Shown: in pieces, positions 33,939-43,318 of the stretch | Layout: the number at the start of each line of letters is the position of its first letter | Position numbering within the stretch: the stretch's first letter is position 1 | Source of the DNA: Bacillota bacterium | GTDB taxonomy: Bacteria > Bacillota > Desulfotomaculia > Desulfotomaculales > Ammonificaceae | Length of the DNA: 64,000 bases | Assembly: GCA_040755295.1 (NCBI GenBank) | Contig: JBFMBK010000001.1 | Span: forward strand, 372,001-436,000 | Direction: 5' to 3' | Program-made: the position numbers and the translations under genes | The notes under the pieces: model-generated | Told to the model about the DNA's origin: nothing | Seen by the model: the letters and a program-made list of their open reading frames with translations, nothing else | Database searches by the model: none

Positions 33939-36335
33939 GTGCGGGTACCACTTAATTGGTTGAAGGAGTTTGTTGAAATCACGGTTTCGCCGGGCGACCT
34001 GGCCGAACGGCTGACTGCGGCCGGGGTGGCTGTTGATGTGGTCGTTCCAGTCGGCGGGGAGATTAATGGCGTGGTCGTTGGACGGGTTGAGGAGATACGA
34101 CCCCACCCGAACGCTGACCGGCTGACCATATGCCGTACCGGTACCAGTGATGCTGTATACGAAGTGGTGACCGGCGCCCCAAACCTGTTCCCCGGAGCGG
34201 TGGTGCCTCTGGCGCTGGAAGGCGCCCGGCTGGCGGGCGGTAAGGTTTTGAAAAAGGCGCGTTTCCGCGGTGTGAGTTCGTGCGGTATGCTTTGTTCCGA
34301 GGCAGAACTGGGTCTGGAGGAAAAGTCCTCCGGAATTATGATTCTTCCGGCGGAGACACCGCTAGGCGAAGATATTCGTAAAATCCTCGGGCTACCCGAC
34401 CATGTTTTAGAGCTGGACCTTACCCCTAACCGGGGTGACTGCCTGTCAATCCTGGGTGTCGCGCGTGAGGTGGCGGCGCTTTACGGTTTGGAATTAAAGC
34501 TTCCCCCTGTTTTAAACGGAACCGCCGGGGAAGCCGGTGACTATATCAAGGTCGAGATTAACGCCCACGAGCTCTGCGGGCGTTATGCGGCGCGGGTTTT
34601 CAAGGATGTTAGAATCGGCCCGTCGCCGGTCTGGATGCAGACCAGATTGAGGCTGGCCGGGATGCGACCCATCAATAATATCGTTGACGTTACCAACTAT
34701 GTGATGCTTGAATTGGGTCAACCGCTCCATGCGTTTGATTGTAATACTCTTCGCGGCGGGAAAATCGTCGTGCGGCGGGCCGGTGACGGGGAAAAACTTG
34801 TTTCCCTGGACGGCGTGCCGCGGGAATTCGGCACGGACGATCTACTGATCGCCGACGCCGAGGGGGCGGTGGCTATCGCCGGGGTAATGGGAGGGCTGGA
34901 CACGGAAGTGACTTCCTCCACCGGAACGATACTTCTCGAATCGGCGAATTTCAACCCGCGGAGTATCAGGCGTACCGCGCGGGAGCTCTCCCTGCGCTCG
35001 GAGGCCTCGCTCCGTTTTGAAAAGGGTGTGGATATCCAGGGAGCGGTGCAAGCCGCCGACAGGACGGCATACTTTGTGGAGAAGATCGGCGCCGGCAGGG
35101 TGGTGCCCGGGGTGGTCGACTGTTACCCTGTACCTCCCGAACCGAAGACGGTGATCGTCAGACCGGCGCTCATTGACCGTATTCTGGGCGTCGAGGTGCC
35201 GCGCGACCAAGCCGTGAAATGGCTCGAACGCCTCGGCTTCAGGGTATCTGAAGAAGATAAAAGGTGGGTTGTCCGAGTGCCCACTTACCGGCCCGACGTC
35301 GGTATAGAGGAGGATATCGTGGAAGAGGTTGCGCGTTTTTACGGTTACGACCGGATTCCCGCAACCCTGATTTCGGGTGAGACTACCGCCGGGCGCCGTT
35401 CCCCCGAGGATGATTTTCAAGGGCGGACATGCCGGCTTTTGTCCGGGTTGGGTCTTACCGAGATCATCACATACAGCTTCATCGACCCCGCTTTTTTCGA
35501 CCGGCTGCGGGTGCCGCTCGAAGACCCGCTTCGAAGGGTGCTCCCGTTAAAGAACCCCATCAGCGAGGAGCAATCGGTGCTTCGGACCACTTTATTGCCG
35601 GGTATTCTGGGCACAGTAGGCCGCAACGTATCGCGGCGTGTGGTGGACGCGGCGGTTTTTGAGGTCGGAAAGGTATTCATACTTCGTGGTTCCGGCGAGT
35701 TACCGGAGGAGCCGGTCAAGCTCGGGCTTGCGGTGACGGGGAAGGGGCCGCGGGGTTGGGGCGGTGCGCCGGAAGAGATGGACTTCTTTTTCCTAAAGGG
35801 AATAATCGAGGCGGCGATGAAGCGGCTGGGCATAACGGACGTTGTTTTCAAAGCGGTGGAGAGCAATCCTTTCCTTCACCCCGGACGTACGGCCACGGTT
35901 CTCAGCGGGGGAAAGGAACTGGGTTTTATAGGGCAGATCCACCCGGAGGTTCAAGAGGCGCTTGAACTCCCCAATAGGGTGGTTGTAGGGGAGTTCGACT
36001 TCGGCGCGCTTTTCGCCGTTCAACGGGCGGCGACTTTCAGTGACCTGCCGCGTTTCCCCGGCGTACCCCGGGATGTCGCCTTTATTCTCCCGGAAGAGGT
36101 CCCGGCGGCGACGGTGATGGATACCGTAAAGACGGCCGCGGGAACGCTTTTACGCGAGATCGGACTCTTTGACGTTTACAGGGGGGGGAATCTGCCCCCG
36201 GGAACCAGAAGTCTTGCTTTTTCGCTCCTGTTCCAGTCCGAGGACCGCACACTCACCGATGATGAAGTAACCGGAAGAATCGATGCGGTCGTCAGCCGAC
36301 TGAAGGAGCAATTCGGCGGGGTTCTGCGGGGCTGA
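33939..36335 (+). CDS. pheT: Phenylalanyl-tRNA synthetase beta subunit
   Basis: 798 residues. GTG 33939 (VRVPLNWLKEFVEITVSPGD) with AAGGGGG eight bases upstream; the frame is open 70 codons further but that part is repeat sequence. Domains: N-terminal B1, tRNA-binding OB fold (about 40-150, VVVGRVEEIRPHPNADRLTI), B3/B4 editing region (about 205-390), B5 (about 400-475), catalytic-like core (about 480-690, EEDIVEEVARFYGYDRIPAT) and C-terminal ferredoxin-fold anticodon-binding domain (about 705-798, FPGVPRDVAFILPEEVPAAT). Full-length and intact. Forms the alpha2beta2 enzyme with PheS. Confidence 0.97.
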   Translation: MRVPLNWLKEFVEITVSPGDLAERLTAAGVAVDVVVPVGGEINGVVVGRVEEIRPHPNADRLTICRTGTSDAVYEVVTGAPNLFPGAVVPLALEGARLAGGKVLKKARFRGVSSCGMLCSEAELGLEEKSSGIMILPAETPLGEDIRKILGLPDHVLELDLTPNRGDCLSILGVAREVAALYGLELKLPPVLNGTAGEAGDYIKVEINAHELCGRYAARVFKDVRIGPSPVWMQTRLRLAGMRPINNIVDVTNYVMLELGQPLHAFDCNTLRGGKIVVRRAGDGEKLVSLDGVPREFGTDDLLIADAEGAVAIAGVMGGLDTEVTSSTGTILLESANFNPRSIRRTARELSLRSEASLRFEKGVDIQGAVQAADRTAYFVEKIGAGRVVPGVVDCYPVPPEPKTVIVRPALIDRILGVEVPRDQAVKWLERLGFRVSEEDKRWVVRVPTYRPDVGIEEDIVEEVARFYGYDRIPATLISGETTAGRRSPEDDFQGRTCRLLSGLGLTEIITYSFIDPAFFDRLRVPLEDPLRRVLPLKNPISEEQSVLRTTLLPGILGTVGRNVSRRVVDAAVFEVGKVFILRGSGELPEEPVKLGLAVTGKGPRGWGGAPEEMDFFFLKGIIEAAMKRLGITDVVFKAVESNPFLHPGRTATVLSGGKELGFIGQIHPEVQEALELPNRVVVGEFDFGALFAVQRAATFSDLPRFPGVPRDVAFILPEEVPAATVMDTVKTAAGTLLREIGLFDVYRGGNLPPGTRSLAFSLLFQSEDRTLTDDEVTGRIDAVVSRLKEQFGGVLRG

Positions 36336-36407
36336 AGGCGATGGACCCGCACGTGTTTTTAGACTTAGGGGTTATGCGCACCTTCTGAGGATAATCGGTA
36401 ATGGACG

Positions 36408-36437
36408 TTGACGAATGTTGTGTCCCGGGGATAAAAT
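36408..36437 (+). promoter_or_regulatory. Candidate promoter for zapA operon
   Basis: TTGACG (36408-36413), 18-base spacer, TAAAAT (36432-36437). GGAAGG Shine-Dalgarno at about 36520 precedes zapA. Confidence 0.5.
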
Positions 36438-36538
36438 CCTGTAATAACCGACACTTTCCCGTATGATCTGTGAGCCGCGGGACACTTTCTACCCTGATAC
36501 GTTTAAAGGAAACAACCTTAGGAAGGAATTTTACGTAA

Positions 36539-36841
36539 ATGCGGCGAAAACCTGCTAAAAAGCGGCGGGGGGGAGATGTCGTGTCAATAAGGGAAAATCG
36601 GGTTGAAGTCGAGATTGCCGGGGAACCTTATGTTTTAAAAGGCGAAGCGACCCCGGAACACATCGAACGCGTAGCGACGCTTCTGAACCAGAAAATCAAG
36701 GAAGTAAGGATTCGCAACCCGCGTCTTCCGTTGCTGAAGTCGGCCGTCGTGGCGGCGTTGAATATCGTGGACGAATACCTTGTAATGAAGGATGACCACG
36801 AGAACCTGATCCGGTTGATAGAGGCCGAACGGGTGAAATAA
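36539..36841 (+). CDS. zapA: Cell division protein ZapA
   Basis: 100 residues from ATG 36539; a GTG at 36581 with GGGGGGAGA upstream would give an 86-residue protein closer to the family start (SIRENRVEVEIAGEPYVLKG). ZapA fold: N-terminal beta hairpin then a long helix (TPEHIERVATLLNQKIKEVR ... SAVVAALNIVDEYLVMKDD). Binds FtsZ and promotes Z-ring bundling. Position after pheT is standard in Firmicutes. Confidence 0.88.
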   Translation: MRRKPAKKRRGGDVVSIRENRVEVEIAGEPYVLKGEATPEHIERVATLLNQKIKEVRIRNPRLPLLKSAVVAALNIVDEYLVMKDDHENLIRLIEAERVK

Positions 36842-36866
36842 TGGATGCTTTAAGGAGGAGAACTTT

Positions 36867-37820
36867 TTGAAGATAAGGGACATCTATTCCCTGGCTGTAA
36901 ATCTTGGAATGAGCAGGGACCCCCGCGGAAAAGAAGCGGTGGAGGCCGTGCTTGCACGTGAACGTGAAAAATATGAGGGCCTGAAGGACGACGAGAAATC
37001 CGAGTATGACCAGGAAAGACTGGCCAACCCGTACGCCGATACCCGCATCCTTTACGGTGACCCGGAACGCGATGTCAAACGCGTCCTTACGGGTGTGGAT
37101 ATGGAAGCGGCGGAGATGCTGCTGGCCGACAGGCTCTGCGAAAAGGGCGTGAAGATAGACCTTGTTATCGCTCATCACCCGGAGGGGTCGGCGATGGCGG
37201 CGCTGTACGATGTGATGCACCTTCAGGAGGAGGTGCTGGCGCGCTTCGGGGTGCCTATAAACGTGGCCGAGGGCATAATGGCCTCCAGAATCAGCGAGGT
37301 CAAGCGCGGTATTATGCCGCTGAACCACTTCCGCGCGGTAGACACCGCCAGGCTGCTGGATATCCCGCTGATGTGCGCGCATACCGCGGCGGACAACCTT
37401 GTAACCGACTATTTACAAAAGCTTTTCGACGAACGCAAACCGAAGCGGCTTTCCGACGTGGTTAAGCTTCTCAAAGAGCTGCCTGAATACAAGACCGCCG
37501 CCATACAAGGCGCCGGCCCGACAATCGTGGTCGGGGATAAAGACCGTCGTGCCGGGAAGATATTTGTGGACATGACCGGCGGCACCAGTGGATCGCAGGA
37601 TGCGTACGCAAAACTGGCGATCGCCGGTGTCGGCACTATGGTGGGGATGCACATCAAGGAGGACCACCGTAAAGAAGCCGAAAAGAACAACATCAATGTG
37701 GTTATTGCCGGTCATATGGCAAGCGATTCACTCGGGATGAACCTGTTCCTTGACGAACTCGCGGGGCACGGTGTTGAGATTATCCCTTCCTCGGGCCTTA
37801 TCCGGGTGGCAAGGGCCTGA
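36867..37820 (+). CDS. NIF3-like metal-binding protein
   Basis: 317 residues; TTG 36867 with AAGGAGGAG upstream. Distant NIF3/YqfO (DUF34) family pattern: IDLVIAHHPEG (about 92-102), the second metal-ligand site IPLMCAHTAADN (about 166-177) and the late VIAGHMASDSLGMN (about 276-289), giving His/Asp/Glu ligands for a dinuclear site. The N-terminal ~70 residues and the order differ from classical YqfO, and I recall this long form in Moorella/Desulfotomaculum relatives. Biochemical role of NIF3 proteins is unsettled (GTP cyclohydrolase-like suggestions exist). Stop and start overlap (TGATG) with the U32 gene. Confidence 0.75.
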   Translation: MKIRDIYSLAVNLGMSRDPRGKEAVEAVLAREREKYEGLKDDEKSEYDQERLANPYADTRILYGDPERDVKRVLTGVDMEAAEMLLADRLCEKGVKIDLVIAHHPEGSAMAALYDVMHLQEEVLARFGVPINVAEGIMASRISEVKRGIMPLNHFRAVDTARLLDIPLMCAHTAADNLVTDYLQKLFDERKPKRLSDVVKLLKELPEYKTAAIQGAGPTIVVGDKDRRAGKIFVDMTGGTSGSQDAYAKLAIAGVGTMVGMHIKEDHRKEAEKNNINVVIAGHMASDSLGMNLFLDELAGHGVEIIPSSGLIRVARA

Positions 37821-40351
37821 TGCGCGTACCCGAACTTCTGGCTCCCGCCGGAAGCCGGGAGGCGCTGGTTGCGGCGGTACAGAACGGCGCCGACGCGGTT
37901 TACCTCGGCGGAAGGAGCTTTAACGCCAGACGGCAGGCCCCCAACTTTCACCCCGCGGAACTCGAGCGGGCGATCGCGTACGCTCACATTCGAGGCGTGA
38001 AGGTTTACGTAACGATAAATACTATAGTTGCGGACACGGAGATGGAGGAGGCAGCGCGCTTCCTCCGTTTTATCTATGAGGCGGGGGCGGACGCCGCCAT
38101 TATACAGGATCTTGGTATTTTGAGGTTGGCGCAGGCGGTGGTGCCCGAACTGGTGCTGCATGCAAGCACGCAGATGACCGTTCATAATGCCGGCGGAGCC
38201 GCCCTGGTCAAGAAAGCCGGGGTTAAAAGGTTAATCCTCGCCCGCGAGCTTTCCCTGAAGGAAATCGAACTCATAAAGAAAGAAACTGGTATCGAGACGG
38301 AGGTCTTTGTACACGGGGCCTTGTGCGTCTGCTATTCAGGCCAGTGTCTGATGTCCAGCTTCATCGGCGGCAGAAGCGGCAACCGCGGTTTATGCGCGCA
38401 GCCGTGCCGCCTTCCCTACGTACTGACGGACGAGGGGGGCAAGACACTCGTTGAACCGGGGGCTACCGGGGAGTATATTCTTTCTACGCGGGACCTTAAT
38501 TTCAGCCGGCATCTACCCGATCTGGCGGCGGCGGGGGTGGATGCTGTTAAGATCGAAGGACGCATGCGGCGGCCGGAATATGTTGCGACGGTGGTCAGGA
38601 TTTACCGCAGGCTTTTAAACCGGTTGGCGGAAGGAAACTTCTTTATTCAGCCGGAAGAGGAGATCGCACTGGCGCAGATATTCAACCGCGGTTTTTCGTC
38701 CGGGTACCTTTTCGGACGGCCGGGCCGGGATTTGATGAATTACCGGCGGCCGAATAACCGGGGCGTTCCGCTCGGCCGCGTTGTTTCTTATAATCAAAAC
38801 AGGCGTCTGGCGATGATAAAACTGGCCCTTCCCCTGCGTTTGGGCGACGAGATAGAATTCTGGGTAACTGACGGGGGCAGGGTGACGGCACAGGTGCGGC
38901 AGTTGTTGTTGAACGGACGGGAGGTGACTCTGGCTGACGCGCCGTTATCGGTTGAGGTTGCGGCTACAGGACGGATCCGCCCGGGCGACAGGGTTTTCAG
39001 GACCGTCGACGCTGGGCTTGTCCGGGAGGCGCAGGAGAGCTATACGACCGCCAGAGAACACAGAAAGATTCCGCTTCGCTTTACCGTTACCCTTTCCGAT
39101 GGAAAACCGGTACGAATTCATGTCGAAGACCCGGAAGGAAACTGCGGGGAAGGTTTTACTAAAACGCCCGCTCTGCCGGCGGGAAACCGGCCGCTTACCC
39201 GAAAAGCCGTCCGCGAGCAGTTGGAGCGTCTGGGTAATACCCCGTTTTACCTCGATGAACTCGCTGGGATCGTTTCGGAAGAGCTTTTTATCCCGCTGGG
39301 TGAGTTGAATGCGGCGCGGCGCGCCGCGCTTGCGGCGCTTGAAGCACGGCGGAGCAGGACACCTGCGGGATTAGCGGAAGGGGTTTTTTTGAAACGGTTG
39401 AGCAAGGCATACAGGATTGCACCTGCGAAGAACGAAAAAAAGCCGTACCTTGCGGTCAGTTGCGGGCATTCGGCTGCGGTCGAAGCGGCGCTGAAGGCGG
39501 GGGCCGACCGGATTTATTTCGGGGGCGACAGTTTTTTAGGCCGTACTGCACCGGTCCAAAAAGGTGTAGCCGAGGCGGCAGGTCTGGTTGCTGCATACAA
39601 GAGAGAGTTGTTTCTGCTGACACCCAGGATATCCAAAGATACGGAGATTAAAGGGATCGTGCAACTAGTAAAAACGGACGAAGCCGGTATTTCCGGGGTT
39701 GTAGCCGGAAACCTCGGTTTAATCGCGGCCTTAAAAAACAACTCTATACTCCCCGTCTGGACCGATTACTACCTTAATGTTTTCAACCTTCAGGCGGTGG
39801 CGTTTTTAAAGGAACAGGGTGCGGCCGGGGTCACACTTTCGCCGGAACTAAACCTGAGCCATGTTGAGGGAACGGCGTCCGGCAGTCCCCTGCCGGTTGA
39901 AGTTCTGGTTCACGGTCTGCTGCCGCTCATGGTATCCGAGTACTGCGTCGTGGGGGGCGTGCTCGGCAAGGACGCGCCGGGAAAAGGCTGCGCCCGGGCT
40001 TGCCGGGGGAAAGGGTTTACTCTGAGGGACCGCTTGGGAACGTTGTTCCCCGTTGTCACCGACGACGCTTGCAGGATGCAGATCCTGAACAGCCGCGAGC
40101 TGGTGATGCTCGCGCATCTTCCCGCGCTGGCTCGGATGGGTATAGCCGGTTTACGGGTAGAGACCCGCACCCGGGACGCGGCGTATGTCTTCCGAGTAAC
40201 GCAGGCGTACCGGAAGGCGCTGGATGCCGTTTCGGCCGGTGCCGACATTGATCTGGAAAAGATGGAGCAGGCACTGACGGCGGGGGTAAGCTTCACCAGG
40301 GGGCATTATTTCCGGGAGGCCGAAGTACAGGGGAGCCCCGCGCCGGAATAA
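37820..40351 (+). CDS. U32 family peptidase / RlhA-like protein with DUF3656
   Basis: 843 residues, ATG overlapping the previous stop. N-terminal U32 domain (about 1-290): PELLAPAGSREALVAAVQNG, AVYLGGRSFNARRQAPNF, VFVHGALCVCYSGQCLMSSF and NRGLCAQPCRLPY, whose cysteines probably bind an Fe-S cluster. A central DUF3656-type region (about 380-560) and a second, shorter barrel-like half (about 560-840, PYLAVSCGHSAAVEAALKAG) with Cys in GVLGKDAPGKGCARACRGKG. Although named peptidases, U32 proteins of this long form (RlhA/YdcP group) hydroxylate a cytidine in 23S rRNA in E. coli; that role is likely but unproven here. Common before mutS2 in this lineage. Confidence 0.9.
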   Translation: MRVPELLAPAGSREALVAAVQNGADAVYLGGRSFNARRQAPNFHPAELERAIAYAHIRGVKVYVTINTIVADTEMEEAARFLRFIYEAGADAAIIQDLGILRLAQAVVPELVLHASTQMTVHNAGGAALVKKAGVKRLILARELSLKEIELIKKETGIETEVFVHGALCVCYSGQCLMSSFIGGRSGNRGLCAQPCRLPYVLTDEGGKTLVEPGATGEYILSTRDLNFSRHLPDLAAAGVDAVKIEGRMRRPEYVATVVRIYRRLLNRLAEGNFFIQPEEEIALAQIFNRGFSSGYLFGRPGRDLMNYRRPNNRGVPLGRVVSYNQNRRLAMIKLALPLRLGDEIEFWVTDGGRVTAQVRQLLLNGREVTLADAPLSVEVAATGRIRPGDRVFRTVDAGLVREAQESYTTAREHRKIPLRFTVTLSDGKPVRIHVEDPEGNCGEGFTKTPALPAGNRPLTRKAVREQLERLGNTPFYLDELAGIVSEELFIPLGELNAARRAALAALEARRSRTPAGLAEGVFLKRLSKAYRIAPAKNEKKPYLAVSCGHSAAVEAALKAGADRIYFGGDSFLGRTAPVQKGVAEAAGLVAAYKRELFLLTPRISKDTEIKGIVQLVKTDEAGISGVVAGNLGLIAALKNNSILPVWTDYYLNVFNLQAVAFLKEQGAAGVTLSPELNLSHVEGTASGSPLPVEVLVHGLLPLMVSEYCVVGGVLGKDAPGKGCARACRGKGFTLRDRLGTLFPVVTDDACRMQILNSRELVMLAHLPALARMGIAGLRVETRTRDAAYVFRVTQAYRKALDAVSAGADIDLEKMEQALTAGVSFTRGHYFREAEVQGSPAPE

Positions 40352-40439
40352 ATTTGGCGTTAAGAGTTTGCTTGAAACGAAAGAACGCTTATTTCCCAGA
40401 GAATCCCGCATGCTGCATTCAGCGGCACCACGAACGAAT

Positions 40440-40722
40440 GAAAATGAGCACCCTTGAGCTGGTCACTTAGACGCAGTAACGTAACAAAGGCGGAACGCGG
40501 TAAGGAGCGAGCAGCACAAGGAAGGCGCAGCCGGACATGCCTGAGCGTATTGGGAAGTGTGAAGTGGGAAGTGCGAGCTATGAACTTCACGTAGCGAGTT
40601 GTTTCATTAAGAAATCTCACTTCTAACTTCCCACATACCACCTCCCAAATGCCGGCGAGCCTGACGCAGCAGTGTGAAGCTTATCGTTGCGCCCTCCGTA
40701 TGAATGCTTATTTCTGAAGGAG
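40440..40722 (+). repeat. Interspersed repeat family A, copy 5, with nested cargo (leader of mutS2)
   Basis: Family-A blocks CACTTAGACGCAGTAACGTA, GGCGGAACGCGGTAAGGAGC, then CTGAGCGTATT. The cargo in the hairpin loop: GGGAAGTGTGAAGTGGGAAG (40551) ... CTCACTTCTAACTTCCCACA (40616-40635) and CCTCCCAAATG. Then GCAGTGTGAAGCTTATCGTT, GCGCCCTCCGTATGAATGCT and TTCTGAAGGAG, the mutS2 Shine-Dalgarno. The interval 40352-40439 shows no gene. Confidence 0.78.
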
Positions 40723-40732
40723 CGTTATTGAT

Positions 40733-43066
40733 TTGGACGATCGGGTTCTACGGCGGCTTGAGTTCGATTTGGTGCGTCAGCGCCTTGCCCGGCATACGGC
40801 AAGCGCCATCGGGAGGCAGTTGGCGGAAAGCCTTGCCCCTGCAGCCGAACCGGAGACCATAAAGCGCTTGCTGGTTCAGACGGCTGAAGCGCGCAACCTT
40901 TTGCGTCTCGAGCCGGGTTTTGACTTCGGCGGCTGGCACGACATCCGGGAAGAACTTAAGCGGTTATCGCACGGAGCGGTACTGGAGGCGGGCGATCTCT
41001 GCCGCGTTGCGGACAACCTGGGCGCAGCCCGGCGGGTGAAGAGCTTTTTGAGCGGGCGTGCGACGTCCTATCCTACGCTCAAGCAGATCGCCGGGGACCT
41101 GAAGCCTTTTCCGGAGTTGGAAGAAGAACTGAAAACGTCTGTGCGCCCGCCGGGCGAGGTGGCCGATGAGGCGTCCGTACTGCTTGCCGACACCCGCAGG
41201 CGGATTGAGCGCGCCAAGGTTAATATAAAGGAGGCGCTGGATGCTTTCGTGCGGTCGCCGGCATGGCAGAAGTACCTTCAGGACCCCATCGTGACCATAA
41301 GGGAAGGACGTTACGTTCTGCCCGTGAAGGTGGAACACCGCGACAAGGTCAAAGGACTTGTCCATGACCAATCCGCAAGCGGCGCCACCCTCTTTATCGA
41401 ACCCATGTCCGTGGTGGAGAAAGGAAACGAGATTCGCCGGCTTGAGGCGGTTGAAAAACGGGAAACAGAACGTATCCTCGCAAAACTATCCGCGTCGGTA
41501 GGGATAGCCGCCGAGGAAATCCTGGATTCCACAGAAATCCTCGGCCGGTTGGACCTAATTCTCGCCAAGGGCCGGTACAGCACGGTTTTAAACGCCGTAC
41601 CGCCGGTGCTTTCTCCGGATCCGGTAATAGAACTGAAAAAAGCGCGCCACCCGCTGCTTAAGGGCAAGGCGGTTCCGGTGGACATACGCCTGGGGAAGGA
41701 TTTTGACACTCTCGTGGTTACCGGCCCGAATACCGGAGGGAAAACCGTGACCCTAAAGACCGTCGGCCTCTGCGTTTTAATGGCTCAAGCAGGATTGGAG
41801 GTGCCGGCGGCGGAAGACAGCGTGATCGGAGTGTTTGAGGCGGTTTTTGCGGACATAGGCGACGAGCAGAGTATTTCCGAAAACCTGAGCACCTTTTCCT
41901 CCCACCTGCGAAACATAACCGAAATACTTGAGAAGGCTGGGCAGAAAGCGCTTGTCCTGTTGGACGAACTCGGTGCCGGCACCGATCCCAGGGAAGGAGC
42001 GGCGCTTGGCTGCGCCATCCTTGAGGAACTCGGGCGGCGCGGGGCCAAGACCATCGCCAGCACGCACAGCGGTGAACTGAAGGAGTTCGCCGCAGGCCGT
42101 TCCCGCGTGGAAAACGCATCTGTGGAGTTCAACCCCCAAACATTAACCCCCACTTACCGCTTGGTTATCGGCCAGCCGGGGCGTTCCAACGCCTTCGAGA
42201 TCGCCCGCGGTCTGGGTCTGCCCGAAGAGTTTGTGGCGCGGGCCAAGGAGTTTCTAAACCCCGAGGAACGGCGTCTGCGAGAAATGATTCAAGAACTGGA
42301 ACAGGCGCGCCACGGGGCCGAAGCGGCGGCGGCGGAAGCAGTTCGGTTAAAGCATGAGACCGCCGTGATAAAAACGGAGTACGAATCGAAACTGGAGGAT
42401 CTCTTAACCAGGAAGGAAAAACTTTTAGACGAAGCCCGTGAGGAAGCGGGGGCTGTATCACGCCGGGCGCGGCGGGAGGCAGAAACGATAATCCGGGATT
42501 TCAGGGAAAAGATAAAGCGCGAAAACAGACGGGAGCAGGAGATGGCAATCCAGGAGGCAAGATCGCAGCTTGACCTTCTGAACGGCCGGTTTCCACAGCC
42601 CGCTCCCTCGATACGGCAGAGCGGTTTCCCCGGGGAGGTTGAACCCGGGGAGGCGGTTTATTTGCCCCGCTTCGGACAGGAAGGAACGGTGGTCTCGTTG
42701 GCGAAGGAAGGGACGGTGACTGTCCAGGTGGGCTCTTTCAAGGTGGAGGTGCCGCTGGAGACAATAAAAATCGCGGTAAAACGAGATGTTTCCGCGGGGG
42801 TGAGTTATACGGGTGGCGGAGCCGTTTCTCCTACGCTCGATCTTCGGGGGCAGAGGGTGGACGAAGCATTGGTTAACCTTGAGGGATACCTCGACGACGC
42901 TTTACTTGCGGGGCTGGGCCGGGTCGACATCATTCACGGTTTCGGCACCGGGGCGCTGCGTGCGGCGGTGAAGGAATACCTTCAGGGACACCCCCGGGTC
43001 GAATCTTTCCGTCCCGGCGGGCACGGCGAAGGCGGGGGAGGCGTTACGGTGGTTGAATTTAAGTGA
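40733..43066 (+). CDS. mutS2: Endonuclease MutS2
   Basis: 777 residues; TTG 40733 with GAAGGAG upstream. Core domain (about 1-290, LEFDLVRQRLARHTASAIGR; DQSASGATLFIEPMSVVEKG), then ATPase: Walker A VVTGPNTGGKTVTLKTVGL (about 325-343), QSISENLSTFSSH, Walker B KALVLLDELGAGTDPREGAA (about 405-424). A coiled coil follows (about 510-620), then a KOW-like region and the C-terminal Smr nuclease domain (about 695-777, LDLRGQRVDEALVNLEGYLD, IIHGFGTGALRAAVKEYLQG). MutS2 suppresses recombination and rescues collided ribosomes in Firmicutes; it lacks the mismatch-recognition domain of MutS. Confidence 0.96.
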   Translation: MDDRVLRRLEFDLVRQRLARHTASAIGRQLAESLAPAAEPETIKRLLVQTAEARNLLRLEPGFDFGGWHDIREELKRLSHGAVLEAGDLCRVADNLGAARRVKSFLSGRATSYPTLKQIAGDLKPFPELEEELKTSVRPPGEVADEASVLLADTRRRIERAKVNIKEALDAFVRSPAWQKYLQDPIVTIREGRYVLPVKVEHRDKVKGLVHDQSASGATLFIEPMSVVEKGNEIRRLEAVEKRETERILAKLSASVGIAAEEILDSTEILGRLDLILAKGRYSTVLNAVPPVLSPDPVIELKKARHPLLKGKAVPVDIRLGKDFDTLVVTGPNTGGKTVTLKTVGLCVLMAQAGLEVPAAEDSVIGVFEAVFADIGDEQSISENLSTFSSHLRNITEILEKAGQKALVLLDELGAGTDPREGAALGCAILEELGRRGAKTIASTHSGELKEFAAGRSRVENASVEFNPQTLTPTYRLVIGQPGRSNAFEIARGLGLPEEFVARAKEFLNPEERRLREMIQELEQARHGAEAAAAEAVRLKHETAVIKTEYESKLEDLLTRKEKLLDEAREEAGAVSRRARREAETIIRDFREKIKRENRREQEMAIQEARSQLDLLNGRFPQPAPSIRQSGFPGEVEPGEAVYLPRFGQEGTVVSLAKEGTVTVQVGSFKVEVPLETIKIAVKRDVSAGVSYTGGGAVSPTLDLRGQRVDEALVNLEGYLDDALLAGLGRVDIIHGFGTGALRAAVKEYLQGHPRVESFRPGGHGEGGGGVTVVEFK

Positions 43067-43318
43067 GTTTCAGGAAAAATAACATGCACATTTTTTAGGT
43101 TGCCGCTGATTCTCTATTCTGGATTCTGGCTACTTCCAGCACTCAGGTTTTGAATTCATCGTTAGTATGCAGAGGTTCGGGGCGGCTAATAGATGCCATT
43201 ACTATCAATCTGGGTAATTGTTCACTGAGTGCGGATGAATTCGGACCTGAAACTCGTGCCTGAATAGTTACTACCGTGCTTGCCTGAAAAAGGGTATAAT
43301 AAAGGCGTGGTGGGTTAA
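43067..43318 (+). other. Gap with repeat-like ends and a candidate -10 box
   Basis: Contains CCAGCACTCAGG (43137-43148) and CACTGAGTGCGG (43223-43234), the same cargo arms as seen in repeats A4, A6 and B2. TATAAT at 43295-43300 (with TACCGT 17 bases upstream) may be the DUF89 promoter. No gene. Confidence 0.5.
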